From Camellia lanceoleosa (lineage: Eukaryota; Streptophyta; Magnoliopsida; Ericales; Theaceae): a stretch of DNA of 64,000 nt. Each line of letters starts with the position of its first letter. The first letter of the stretch is position 1. The position numbers and the translations under genes are program-made. Under the pieces are notes generated by a model, which saw only the letters and a list, made by a program, of their open reading frames with translations, was not told the DNA's origin and made no database searches. The stretch spans positions 40,494,190 to 40,558,189 of the forward strand of contig CM045761.1 in assembly GCA_025200525.1 (NCBI GenBank), read 5' to 3'. Positions 50,692 to 61,755 of this stretch are shown piece after piece.

Positions 50692-52790
50692 CGAGTGTTC
50701 CTTCTGTGAGAAACCTTGTCCAATAACCGTGGGTTTCTAGTCTCCTTCTTGGCGGTTATGCGGTTGGCAATATGCATTTGCACATTGACCTCTTCCAATT
50801 CTTCGCAGAGATAGATTCGGAAGTTTGGTGCAACCACATTAGCCGCTTTCTCCAACTTCGAAGCGTTACTGTCAATCCCCATGGCTTTTTCTATTTTGGC
50901 TGGGAACTTCAAACTTCCTTTCCGAATTTGCTCTTGGATCCTGTCTCGAAAAACAATGCAGTTTTTAGTCGAGTGAGACCAAGAATTATGCCATTTACAG
51001 TATACTTTTCCTTTAAGTTCATCTGGAGATGGCAGTTTTACTCCTTTTGGTAACTTAAGGAAATTGGCTGCAAGCAAATGATCAAAAATGTCATCTGCTT
51101 TTGTTAAATCGAAAGAGTACTTTCTGTGAAAGTCTTTCTTTTTAAACTGCTGGTCGATGGTTGTATCCTTATGAATTAATGCTTCACAGATTACACGTTC
51201 TTTGCCCACAATCTCTGCTGCATCGATCTCATAATTGGGATCTCTATAATATGTTTTATACGAAGCATTATTTCGATCTTGTTCATCCTCTAGTAATGCT
51301 TCATATCGAGACACCTTATAGGTTAATTCAACCAAATCCCTGAATTCAGTTGAGTCAAACTTCTTTCGAAGCCTGAACTCTAAACCGTTTTGAGCCAATC
51401 TTACAAATTTCGCTCGAAGGATGACTCTACATTTATTTCGAGCCCTTTTAAATCTGGCAATAAACTGAGTAGCCTTTTCTTCAGGCCTTTGACTCAATCT
51501 TGCCAAGTCTGCCATGGACACCTCTGGCTCTGATTGGAAGAATTGGGCATGAAATGCCTCTTCCATTTGTTGCCAAGTTTGAATGGAGCCAGGTGTAAGG
51601 TTGATATACCATACAAATGCTTTCCCAGTTAGAGAATTTGGAAATAATCTCAATTTCATGTAATCATGATTAGTGAATTCACCACATTGAGCAGCGAATC
51701 TGGCAATATGCTCTACTGTTGATTGATTTCCAGTTCCATAGAATAGGGTAAAATCTGGTATTCTGAATCCTCTTGGGTATTCATGTACCCTATCTACCCA
51801 TTCTGGGTATGGTTTTCTGTATACAGGAGTCTGGACCCCCCGAGCCATCGGTCCACACATCTCCCTAACAATATCAGCAATTTGGTCCCTAGGGATCATA
51901 TTTTGTGCTTGCTGAACCACTACTGGAGGGACAAACATAGGGTTTGGTGGACAAACTTGCGCCTGTGGTCCTTGTGGTCCATAAGGTGGTATATTTGGGA
52001 CTGGTTGCCCCTCTGGTGCAGGTTGCTGTTGGGGGTATAGGTAACCCCTTTGAGCCTGTCCTGCGAAAGGACATGTGAAAAGTGCTAGAACAGGTGTTGT
52101 GTCCCTTCCATTTGTGGGAAAACCTTCCAACCCCCCAGGTATAAATTCGAATAAGGGATTATTATACCCCCTAGTGCCAGGTATGGCTTCGAACATGGGA
52201 TTTGCCACCATTCTTATGCCAGTTTCTTGTACTTGGCCAGATCCACCAACTTGTGTGGCTTCATTGTTGAGTACTGAGGCATTTTGGCCTACTACAGGCC
52301 TCGAAATGGGTTCATACCAAGACTGAGGCGATGGTCTTTCATAGTTCTGAGTACTAGTCTGACCATTAGATTGTCCATTAACTTGTATAGGCTGTTTTTC
52401 TCTAGCCAATCTTTGCTGAGGGACATTTAAAATTTTCTCTGTGTGTCTTGTATTTGTTGGTTGGTGGTTATTCATTCGATCCAAAAAGGATGTTGCCCAC
52501 ATTTCCATTGTGTTCATTAATTGTTGTCCCATAGCATCTACCAAGCCATCCCATGGATTTTTTGGCTGAGTAGATGGAACGGTGAATGGTCCAATTCCTT
52601 GGTTTCGTCCAATATTATGAACATATGGTTCTTGTCCAGAAGTACTGGTCTGTTCGACCAAAGGTTCTGATAGCATAGGAGTCTCCACAGGATGTGTTAC
52701 CACATTCTCCTCTGGATTAGGTATCTCTACCTCTCCTTCTACGCCTTCTTCCAAGCGTTCATTTTCTCCTTGTCGTCTTCGTCTAGCCAT
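50688..52790 (-). CDS. gag: Tat Gag
   Basis: The ATG at 52790 (MARRRRQGEN) lies nine bases after the PBS; a longer open frame upstream runs into the LTR and has no ATG advantage. 700 aa. A disordered Gln/Pro/Gly-rich N-terminal half is followed by the retrotransposon gag (capsid) domain: TVEHIARFAAQCGE, LRLFPNSLTGKAFVWY, QQMEEAFHAQFF, QFIARFKRARNKC. A C-terminal CKWHNSWSHSTKNC zinc-knuckle-like motif follows. No internal stop, so this is the only intact ORF of gag-pol. Forms the particle that packages element RNA. Confidence 0.9.
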   Translation of the reverse strand: MARRRRQGENERLEEGVEGEVEIPNPEENVVTHPVETPMLSEPLVEQTSTSGQEPYVHNIGRNQGIGPFTVPSTQPKNPWDGLVDAMGQQLMNTMEMWATSFLDRMNNHQPTNTRHTEKILNVPQQRLAREKQPIQVNGQSNGQTSTQNYERPSPQSWYEPISRPVVGQNASVLNNEATQVGGSGQVQETGIRMVANPMFEAIPGTRGYNNPLFEFIPGGLEGFPTNGRDTTPVLALFTCPFAGQAQRGYLYPQQQPAPEGQPVPNIPPYGPQGPQAQVCPPNPMFVPPVVVQQAQNMIPRDQIADIVREMCGPMARGVQTPVYRKPYPEWVDRVHEYPRGFRIPDFTLFYGTGNQSTVEHIARFAAQCGEFTNHDYMKLRLFPNSLTGKAFVWYINLTPGSIQTWQQMEEAFHAQFFQSEPEVSMADLARLSQRPEEKATQFIARFKRARNKCRVILRAKFVRLAQNGLEFRLRKKFDSTEFRDLVELTYKVSRYEALLEDEQDRNNASYKTYYRDPNYEIDAAEIVGKERVICEALIHKDTTIDQQFKKKDFHRKYSFDLTKADDIFDHLLAANFLKLPKGVKLPSPDELKGKVYCKWHNSWSHSTKNCIVFRDRIQEQIRKGSLKFPAKIEKAMGIDSNASKLEKAANVVAPNFRIYLCEELEEVNVQMHIANRITAKKETRNPRLLDKVSHRRNTR

Positions 52791-52798
52791 TTTAACAA

Positions 52799-52816
52799 GT
52801 CCCACTAGGCGTGCCA
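52799..52816 (-). other. Tat primer binding site
   Basis: The minus strand reads TGGCACGCCTAGTGGGAC eight bases after the CA end of the 5' LTR. Such a sequence is usual for Tat-lineage elements, which prime with a tRNA other than initiator Met; the exact tRNA was not assigned. Confidence 0.65.
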
Positions 52817-52824
52817 AAAATATA

Positions 52825-53612
52825 TGTTGGCTTTTTGGCTTTTCGAAGGGTATTTTTGTAAATGCGAGCGTGCCAGCAAGGATCAATCAGTCCTTACAGA
52901 AATTATAATTGCCAACCAATTATCAGGCGATTGTGTTTTAGTTCTTTCAGCCTCAATGAAGAGGACTTTTACTGGTGGCTTGACTTAGGAGAAATTAAGA
53001 AAAATAACAGTTAATATGAAGAACAATCGAAGTATTTCATTAAAATGAACACTTACAATAGTCCAAACTCAGCCTCGAAGAGGTTTACAGCAACAGTCTA
53101 CTTGAATCTACTTGAAACTACTCCTATGAATCGAAGTGCAGTGCGGGTATTTAAAGAACAGGTATTTAAAGTGCAGGTATTTAAAGTACAGGAAATGTAA
53201 AACTGGAAAAGAAAATATAAAGTAAAGACTGGTTTGTATGATCTGAGTCTGGGGGCTCTTTTCTGAGGGCTTCCCTGCTATTTATACTTGTCAAAGATGA
53301 CCTTCGAACTGCACTTCAAACCGTCGAACTACTCTTCCATGATCGCTGATCATGCTGCCTTAGAAGTAGTCCCACTACGCCATCTCTTGCAGTTGAGCTT
53401 CCCTCCTGTATTTGAATTTGAATATGAGTAACCGTTGAAGCCACGTCACCTTGTATCTCTTTACTGATCTAGTGCTACTCAGATCACGTGAGAACCAATG
53501 TTCATTGCCACGTGTTCGATCAGGATCGAAGACTTGAATTATCTTCCCATAATACCCTTATTCTGCCACGTGTCAAATTGTGATTTGGCTTTTACAAAAT
53601 ATGTAGCCAACA
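52825..53612 (-). repeat. Tat element 5' LTR
   Basis: 788 bp, nearly identical to 35750-36535. Differences seen include A/G at the CAAG/CGAG position near 52865, AGAAT against CAACAGT near 53095, and scattered transitions. Confidence 0.93.
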
Positions 53613-53617
53613 GAGTG

Positions 53618-56331
53618 ATAAATTTGTACTTACTAAGAATAGGATGTATGTAGGAAAAGGTTACATGTTTGATAGCCTTTTCAAGATAAATGTAATGACC
53701 GTTGTACCCTCAGTTATCAATAAAAATACATCTTCTTCTTACTTGCTTGAGTCTTCAAATTTATGGCATGGTAGATTAGGGCATGTTAATTATGGATCTT
53801 TACATAGATTAATTAATATGGAATGTTTACCTAAATTTGACATTGATTCAAATCATAAATGTGAAATTTGCGTTGAGGCAAAATTATCTAAAACTCCTTT
53901 TCATTCAATTGAAAGAAGTACGGAACCACTTGAATTAATTCATAGTAACATTTGTGATTTTAAATCAATTCCAATCAGAGGTGGGAAAAAATATTTTATC
54001 ACTTTCATAGATGACTATACTAGTTATAGTTATGTTTATTTAATTCGAACCAAGGATGAAGCTTTGAAAACTTTCATTCAATACAAGAATGAAGTTGAAA
54101 ATCAACTTGGTAAAAAGATTAAGAAACTTAGAAATGATAGAGGTGGTGAATATGAATCACCTTTTGGTGAGTTTTGTAAAGAACATGGAATAATTCATCA
54201 AACCACCGCTCCTTACTCACCTCAGCAAAATGGAATTGCTGAAAGGAAAAATTAGACTTTAAAAGAAATGATGAATGCCATGTTAATAAGTTTTGGATTA
54301 CCTCAGAACTTGTGGGGGGAAGCAATACTTTCTGCTAATTATATTTTAAATAAAATACCCCAAAAAAAAGTGAATCAAACACCTTATGAAATGTGGCATG
54401 GAAGAGTACCATCCTACAAATACTTAAAAGTGTGGGGGTGTTTAGCTAAAGTGGCTATTCCTAATCCTAAAAAGACTAAGATGGGTCCTAAGACCATTGA
54501 TTGCATTTTCATTGGTTATGCCAAGAATAGGAGTGCATATCAGTTTTTGATTTATAAATCAGAACATACCGAAATGCATGTAAATACTATTATTAAGTCT
54601 CGGAATTCATGTATTTCCAAATAAGACTGGACAAGAGACTAGTACTAATAAAAGATCTTTTGATGCTATTACTAGTAATGATCAAGAGCAAAAGTTAGAT
54701 CAAAATGAGGAAGAGGAACCTAGGCGTAGTAAACGTGCTAGAACCTCAAAATCTTTTGGTCCAGATTTTCTAACATATTTGTTAAAAAATGAGCTTTTAA
54801 CTTTTAAAGAGGCTATGTCCAGTCCTGAAACTCCTTTATGGAAAGAAGCTGTCAATAGGGAAGTTGAATCCATCTTACAAAATCACACTTAAGAATTAGT
54901 GGACTTACCATCAGGTTGTAAACCTCTTGGGTACAAGTGGATTTTCAAAAGAAAAATGAAAGCAGATGGATTAATTGAAAAATACAAGGCAAGACTTGTG
55001 GTTAAAGAGTATAGACAAAAAGAAGGTCTTGATTACTTTGACATATACTCACCGGTTACTAGAATAAATTCATTAGAATACTAATTGTCATTGCATCTCT
55101 ATACAATCTAGAAATTCATCAAATGGATGTGAAAATCGCTTTCTTAAATGGTGAGTTAGATGAAGAAATTTACATGGAACAACCAGAAGGTTTTTCTGTT
55201 CTAGGAAAAGAAAAGAAAGTGTGTAAATTGGTTTAATCATTATATGGTTTAAAACAAACGCCAAAAACAATGGCACGAGAAATTTGACAAGGCAATGATG
55301 TCAAATGGTTTTAAAATTAATGAGTGTGACAAATGTGTTTATATTAAAAACACGGACAAAGGTTATGTCATTGTATGTCTTTATATAGATGACATGCTCA
55401 TCATAGGTAGTAATAATGATATGATTAAAACTACCAAGAAAATGTTGAGTAAACATTTTGACACGAAGGACATGGGCATTGCTGATGTAATTCTTAGTAT
55501 GAAAATTACCAAAACATCAGAAGGATATGCTTTGTCACAATCTCATTACATTGAGAAAATACTTGACAAATTCAACAAAGATGATGACCATCTTGTTAGA
55601 ACACCTGTAGATGTTAATTTGTTTCTTTCTAAGAATGTACATGAAAGTATTTCTTAATTAGAGTATGTCCAAATTATTGGAAGCTTAATGTACTTGATGA
55701 ACTGCACTCGCCTGGATATAGCTTATGTAGTAAGTAAATTAAGTAGATATACGAGTAATCTAGGAGTAGAACACTAAAAAGCAATTATAAGGGTTCTTAG
55801 ATATCTCTAATTTACTCGTAACATTAGGCTGAATTTTACTAGATATCCAACAGTACTTGAAGGATACTGTGATGCAAACTGGGTATCGGATACAAGAGAC
55901 TCAAAGTCCACTAGTGGGTATGTTTTACTCTTGGTGGGGCAGCTGTATCTTAAAAATCTTCTAAACAGACTTGCATAGCTAGGTCTAATATGAAATCAGA
56001 ATTCATAGCTTTAGATAAAGCTAGGGAAGAAACAGAATGGCTTCGCCACTTCCTTGAAGATATTCTAATGTGGCCAAAATCAGTGCCTGCTATATGCATA
56101 CATTGTGATAGTCAATCAGCAATAGGTAGAGCATAGAGTCATATGTATAACGATAAGTCTCGACACATTCATCGTCGACATAATACCGTAAGACAACTAT
56201 ACTCTAATAGAATTATTTCCATTGAATATGTGAAGTCTAAAGACAACATAGCGGATTCACTAACCAAAGTGTTAGCAAGAGAGCTAGTTGAGAATTCATC
56301 GAGGGGAATAAGACTAAAGCCTATTAAATAA
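53618..56331 (+). pseudogene. pol: Copia pol: integrase, RT, RNase H (second part)
   Basis: Continues the frame left at 35749. GAG-pre-integrase and zinc finger (LWHGRLGHVNYGSLHRL, KCEICVEAK), integrase core (FIDDYTSYSYVYLI, RNDRGGEY, QQNGIAERKN) to TAG at 54253, then more integrase to about 54620. RT starts near 54900 (GYKWIFKRKMKADG, then YSPVTR), is frameshifted, and resumes at 55295 with the catalytic LYIDDMLIIGSN. RNase H follows ([37 protein letters not shown]), ending at 56331. At least eight stops or frameshifts. Dead copy. Confidence 0.92.
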
Positions 56332-56913
56332 GAGTTACCATAACGGTAACCTAACCTAGTTGACTGGAGATCCTAAGATCTAGGTTCAAAAGGATAACCG
56401 AGTTGTGAATGATTCAGAAGGATCACTGGGGAGTCCAACTCCTACCCATTTCTAGGATGAAATAGTGATGTCTGCAGTGTTTTAGGTTAAGTAAAATTTT
56501 AATGATTCTTATATTTTGGTACACCTAGTGGAGTATAGCAAGATACTTTTCATAAGAATCACATATGTGAGTGTGAACTGGGCTGGTTCTATGAGATTTG
56601 TGAAAGGCTATAATTCTCTAGAGCACTCATGAGAGACTAAGCCGTTCAGGGCCAAAATGAACACAATAATGAGAACTAAACTGTGTCTAGGGATATACTA
56701 TGCGAGTTCTATTGTCTTGATTTACTCAAACGGCTAAACAGTTCAAGACATCATGTTCACTGGTTAGCTAGTAAATCAGATAGTGTCTCATAAGGGAAGG
56801 TTCAAAGCCAAAAGCTACCTATCCTATGCAGAATATTTCCAATTTCTGTACTCTTTGTATTTAGATCACGTTGTTGCATTTTCTCTCGGTCAAATTCCAT
56901 TCATGTGGGGAAT
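56332..56913 (+). other. Copia 3' untranslated region and purine tract
   Basis: Non-coding stretch between RNase H and the 3' LTR, ending in a G-rich tract ATGTGGGGAAT at about 56903-56913, the likely polypurine primer. Confidence 0.6.
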
Positions 56914-58043
56914 TGTTGGAAAAATAGTGTATTACAGGCTTATTTTGGGCCATCTTTGAGCCCAAAATTGAGTGGGCCCCGAACATCGTTGGGGGCAGGT
57001 CCGAAGAGGTGACGTGTTCCTTGCCACGTGGCAAGTCATACGATGAAAACGGTTCGTCAAAACCATTTATGAGTGAATGGGAAGTTGACGTCATTTTCAA
57101 GTTCGAAGAATGGACATTTAAAGATTTAAATGTGGGTTTCCTTTTATTGGGTTATCCCGCTTTGAAACTTTAAGAGAGCTTTTTTGTGTATATAAGCTCT
57201 AGACTACAACACTTGGGTTGGGCCCCAAGGGGAAACCCAAGTTTGTAGAAGAGAGGAGTTATGGACAAAGTGAACCTTAGCCTAAACCACCACATGCGCG
57301 CGCGCCGCTGTTCGTCCGGCCGTGCCGGGTGTGGGTTATGGGTCGAGTTGGTTCTTGTATTAATTTTTTGGACGAAATTCATTTGAATTTAAATTTTTGT
57401 CCAAACAAACCTTTTCCTATCTAAATATTCCAATAGTTTTAAAACTGCCAAATTGAACCCAACAGATTTTTCAGTCAGTCCACACAGTTTTTCACACTAT
57501 TCAAAACTGAACAGATTGATAACTGTCCAGACATATTCAAAATCTGGACAGTTTTGTTGCAAATCTGTTTAAATTTTGAATGACATTTGTTCAAATAGTA
57601 TTCACATCTGTTCATTCAAATTTTGGAACTTGTTCAGACAACAGTGTTTTTCTATAAATACCTATCAATTCCAGCAGTCTTGATACTGGAAAAACAATCT
57701 CAAAAATTTTCTTTTGCTGTCCAAACTTTTTATCTTTGGTGCATTATTCTTCATATTAGTTTTAGAATAAAATTTAGAGAGTTAAAACACAGGTTTGGTT
57801 CACCATACAAATTGTTTAGAGTGCTACTACAATTTGTAAAGATCATTGTATCTTGAGAGATAGACACTACATCACCGTAAGCACCGTAGCGGGGCGAATC
57901 TGTCTTAAGGATAGAGTGTTACACACTCGACTTGGTCTTTTATTTTTCATTTGGTTCGACAAAATAAATTCTGTAAGTTTTTATTTTATTTTGTTTGATT
58001 TACTTTCAATTTATTTTATTTACAAAGAAGATTGTTCCAACAG
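56914..58043 (+). repeat. Copia 3' LTR (interrupted near its end)
   Basis: Matches the 5' LTR along its length with moderate divergence and small deletions. The last bases (AACA) and the outer GCATG are repeated or displaced by the solo LTR at 58044-59291; the LTR ends at 59295 on the far side. Confidence 0.9.
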
Positions 58044-59291
58044 TGTCACGACCCGCTCCCCGTATCCAAGAGTTAAGCATTGTGATGGCCAGTAACCGAG
58101 GTTACCTCCGGCCAAATCTTTAAACAAATTAATAAACGCACGCGGAAGAAATATTTAAATAAAAGTACTAAAATAATCATTGAAGTTTCTATTTTTATTA
58201 CAAAATATATTGATCAAAAATGCTGATATTTACAAATATAATAAAAGTGCTTTGTGCCTACCCCGCACGCTGGTCTTGACATGTCACCTGAAAGTGGTAA
58301 AAAAAACTATAAGCACATGGCAGGGTGAAAAATATTACACTAAGAGTATAAGGCATAAAATTCACCATGGATAATTAGTTGGGCCAAAAAGAGCTTGATA
58401 CATAACATACGAAAATCATTTGATGTATAGTTCAGATCATTTAACATGTAATACGAAAATCACTATACAACCATAACCACGGTACATCACTAAGTGCCAA
58501 GCACTACACTGGTCAATGGATCCACGACAAACACTGGACCACAAAGTGGTCAAACACTAACCAATAGTTATTTAAGTCCCCCAAAGACATGGGACTCCCG
58601 TGGTGGTACTCACAAAACATATTTTCATATAAGGTCATAGCCAAATATTCTTTAAAAGTAAAACAAACATATCCATAGGTTTCACTTTTAAGCAAATATG
58701 GTTCAGAAATAAAACCACGTAACTGAAATCTTTATAAAACATAACTTTTATTAATATACTAATAAAATATAACTTTTATAAAATAGATTTTGGTAAGTCA
58801 AAACATATATAAAATACATTTTGGAGACTCAAGATATAATATAACTCACCTTAACTTTAATACCTTACTATTTCTTTCCACTATCAAAGATCTTCTTAGC
58901 TTCCACGAATTTTTCCTCTCTTTCCTCTCTTTCTTTTTCTCTCTTCTTTCTTTCTTCCTTTCTCTTCCTTTTCTTTTTCTTTCTTTCTTTCCTGGTCTTC
59001 TTTTCTTTTTTTCCTCTCTCACGAAGTCAACTTCTCCTATTTATACAGATTATATTCGTGAGCCCCAAGCCAAGACGCCACGTGCCAACTTCTTATTAGT
59101 TCTCTATTAATTCAAAGCTTATCCAAATTAACTTAATTATTTATTTATATTTTGGCCCCTAAATTTTTAATAATTATATTATTTTACAAAATTACGCATA
59201 ATAATATATAATAAATTATATATTTTCTGAACTGAGATTAAATAATATTAGTATAAATTCTACAGAATAATTAAAAATCTAGGTTGTTACA
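58044..59291 (-). mobile_element. Solo LTR of the long-LTR family, in the copia 3' LTR
   Basis: Starts TGTCACGACCCGCTCCCCG and ends AGGTTGTTACA on the plus strand, with exact AACAG duplications (58039-58043 and 59292-59296). Same family as 6146-10447, shorter (1248 bp). Confidence 0.93.
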
Positions 59292-59296
59292 AACAG

Positions 59297-59530
59297 CATG
59301 TACAATAACCATCCAACATGTCAAAACCACTGATGTCGAGTAAATTGTTCCAAATACATAATTTGCCTTTAATCCCATTACAAAAAAATTTTAAAAAAAT
59401 AGTAAATATAAAACAAAGTAAAAAAACATAAATGGTTCAAGTGACATGACCATTACAAAAAAGAGCAGTTCATAATCCCATCATTCACAATATTTAGTTG
59501 ACCATGTCTCTATTAACACTAGCTTGACTA
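59297..59530. other. Flank of the MULE gene
   Basis: Continuation of the 45-bp tandem repeat and AT-rich sequence, probably 3' UTR of the MULE transposase gene. Confidence 0.4.
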
Positions 59531-60110
59531 CCTATGGCTTCTTCAACTTCATCCCTTCTTATGGTTACTACTGGTGTTGATCTCCTCTTTCTTGATGCCC
59601 CTTTTAGTTGCTGTTACACTCCACTAGTTGATCTTGTTACATGTCCCCTTTGTGGTGGCTGCTGCTGCTATCCACCAGTTGATGTTTCCCTAGTTATTGC
59701 ATCTAGTCTGAATCCCATGAAAGTTTGTCGACTCCTCATATGTTACTAAAAGCTTGTTAAACCACACTTGGAGCATACATGGAGGTCAAATACATATTAC
59801 AAATAGAGCATACCAGTATATTACTTACATTCTTGGATGAACTTGCAACTCCATCCTTTTTACCCTTCACAGGCCCCTTGCATATTCTTTGATTATGACC
59901 ATATACACCACACTAGGAGCATTTGAGGCTGGTACACTTCCTTTACAACTTGAATGGGTTCTTAGGTTCATCTAGGTCTCTAATTCTTTGCTTTTAAGGC
60001 CTACCAGTTGGCCTTTTCAGCTTAGGAAGAAGTAAAGGGTGGCCTATTTAGTGGAATTATGTATGCCTCATAAGTTCTCAAGTAGGTCTCTTTTTTGAAA
60101 GCCACATGCA

Positions 60111-61460
60111 TGTCACGACCTGCTCCTCATACCTAAGGGTTAAGCATCGTGATGGCCAGTAACTGAAGTTACATGTGGCCAATTCTTGAACAAATAAATA
60201 AACACGAGTGGAAATAATATTTAAGTGAAGGTACCAAAATAATCATCGGAACTTCTACTTTTATAACAAAAATTCATTAACAAAGAATGCCAATATTTAC
60301 ATATGAAGATTAGAATTATAAATACTATAAAAGTGCTATGTGTGTCTATTCTGCAGCCCCACGTCTAAGACTCTCCAAAAGCTATTTCTGAACTGCATTG
60401 TTTCCTAAAAATTAGTAAACAGCTATAAACACATGGCAGAGCGAGAAATATTATACAATGAGCATGAGAGTACAAAAATCACTATGGATAATTATTTGGC
60501 TAAAAACCCAGAGATTAGTTTGGTAACTGAAATACATAACTAATTTTAATAACATAAGCAAAATGCGGAAATCATATAAGCAAATAATCATAACCACGAT
60601 ACAGAACAGAGGTCACTGGAGTAACAATCAAAACAGAGGTCAATGGATTTATGACAACATAGAGGTACAGATTCAAGAGGTAACTCGTACGGATTCTAGA
60701 GGTGGCTTCCACAATAGTGTAGCACTTAGTTCTGTATAGCACTTTGCTCTGTATAGCACTTTGCTCCACACAGAATAGAGGTCAATGGATCCATGACAAA
60801 TAGAGGGTCACAAGGTGATCAATCAGAAGCTAATGGTTTATTTAAGTCCCCCAAGGCATGGGACTTCTGTGGTGGTACTTATAGAACTAATTGCTTATGA
60901 AATCATTGTCAAATAATTATTAAAATTTAAACAAACATATCCATGGGTTTCAATTTAAACAAATAGGTTCAGAAAATAATCAACGTAATCGAAATATTAA
61001 TATAATTTATAAAACACAAATTGCGTAAAATTAATTATGGTAACTGAAAATATACGTAAAATATATTATGATGACTCAAGATATAATATAACTCATCTTA
61101 ATATTAATTCCAACTTTTACCTTTCTTTCACTACGGCTCACTAAATGCTCCAAACTAAACTCAAAGTTTTATATATAAAAAAACACTAGATAGCAAAGGG
61201 AGAATTAAAGAGTTTAGGAAGATGAGGATGCTTTTGATGATTGATGGATGGCTATATATATAGTGAAGATGGCATGCGGAGCAAGTAGGCTTGGGGCGCA
61301 CGTAAGTTGTTGTACAGAAAAATATAATAAAAATATCATAATACTCAGAAAATAACATGAAATAATAATATAAAGTTAAAATTATTTTTTTGAAATCATT
61401 TATAATTAAATAATACTAATATAAAATTTAAGGAACAACTTAAATTTTCGGATTGTTACA
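60111..61460 (-). mobile_element. Solo LTR of the long-LTR family, in the MULE gene
   Basis: TGTCACGACCTGC start, GATTGTTACA end, exact ATGCA duplications (60106-60110 and 61461-61465). Removing it and one ATGCA joins the MULE reading between the SWIM finger and the tail. Confidence 0.93.
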
Positions 61461-61465
61461 ATGCA

Positions 61466-61755
61466 CATAATCCTCAACTCTCTTTTTGAAAGAAAATAAC
61501 AGCCACAACATGAGGACAAGGGATTCTAGTTAGATCCCACTTGAAACAAGTGCATGTCCTATTATCTAAGTTGACAACATAACCATTTACTCCATATCTA
61601 ACTTCAAATTGAGCACCACCTAACCAAGTAGGTATCCATACTCTAGATTTTAGCTTTGACTTCTCAATCTTAGTTTGTATGTTTGCACAAATTGACCCTT
61701 GGTACTTGATCATTTTGTCTCTACATTCATGTAGCCTCACCATCAAAGCCCTTTT
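61466..61755 (-). pseudogene. SWIM zinc-finger segment of the MULE transposase
   Basis: Open on the minus strand with RVWIPTWLGGAQFEV and the SWIM motif CTCFKWDLTRIPCPH (CxCxnCxH). It lies between the two solo LTRs. SWIM fingers in MULE transposases help bind DNA. Confidence 0.9.

Larger units (their letters stand above)
35750..53612 (-). mobile_element. Tat-lineage Ty3/gypsy retrotransposon, 17.9 kb, with antisense ORFs
   Basis: LTRs 35750-36535 and 52825-53612 (TGTTGGC to GCCAACA), exact GAGTG duplications at 35745-35749 and 53613-53617. Minus-strand order: 5' LTR, PBS, gag, protease, RT, RNase H, second (archaeal-type) RNase H, integrase, then two ORFs on the opposite strand, purine tract, 3' LTR. 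The dual RNase H and antisense 3' ORFs are hallmarks of Tat elements (compare Grande and Retand). The LTRs differ by roughly a dozen or two bases, so the insertion is recent, yet pol carries frameshifts and stops, suggesting it moved in trans or decayed earlier. A solo LTR (42728-45090) is nested inside. Confidence 0.95.
32792..59295 (+). mobile_element. Ty1/copia retrotransposon carrying nested insertions
   Basis: Outer limits are set by LTRs starting TGTTGGAAAAA and by exact GCATG duplications at 32787-32791 and 59296-59300. Order on the plus strand is copia: 5' LTR, gag, zinc knuckle, protease, [Tat element], integrase, RT, RNase H, purine tract, 3' LTR. Without the Tat element and the solo LTR in its 3' LTR it would be about 7.4 kb. 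Removing the Tat element and one GAGTG copy restores the pol reading frame across the junction (35749/53618). Gag-pol has many in-frame stops, several of them TAA/TAG where CAA/CAG is expected. Confidence 0.95.
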
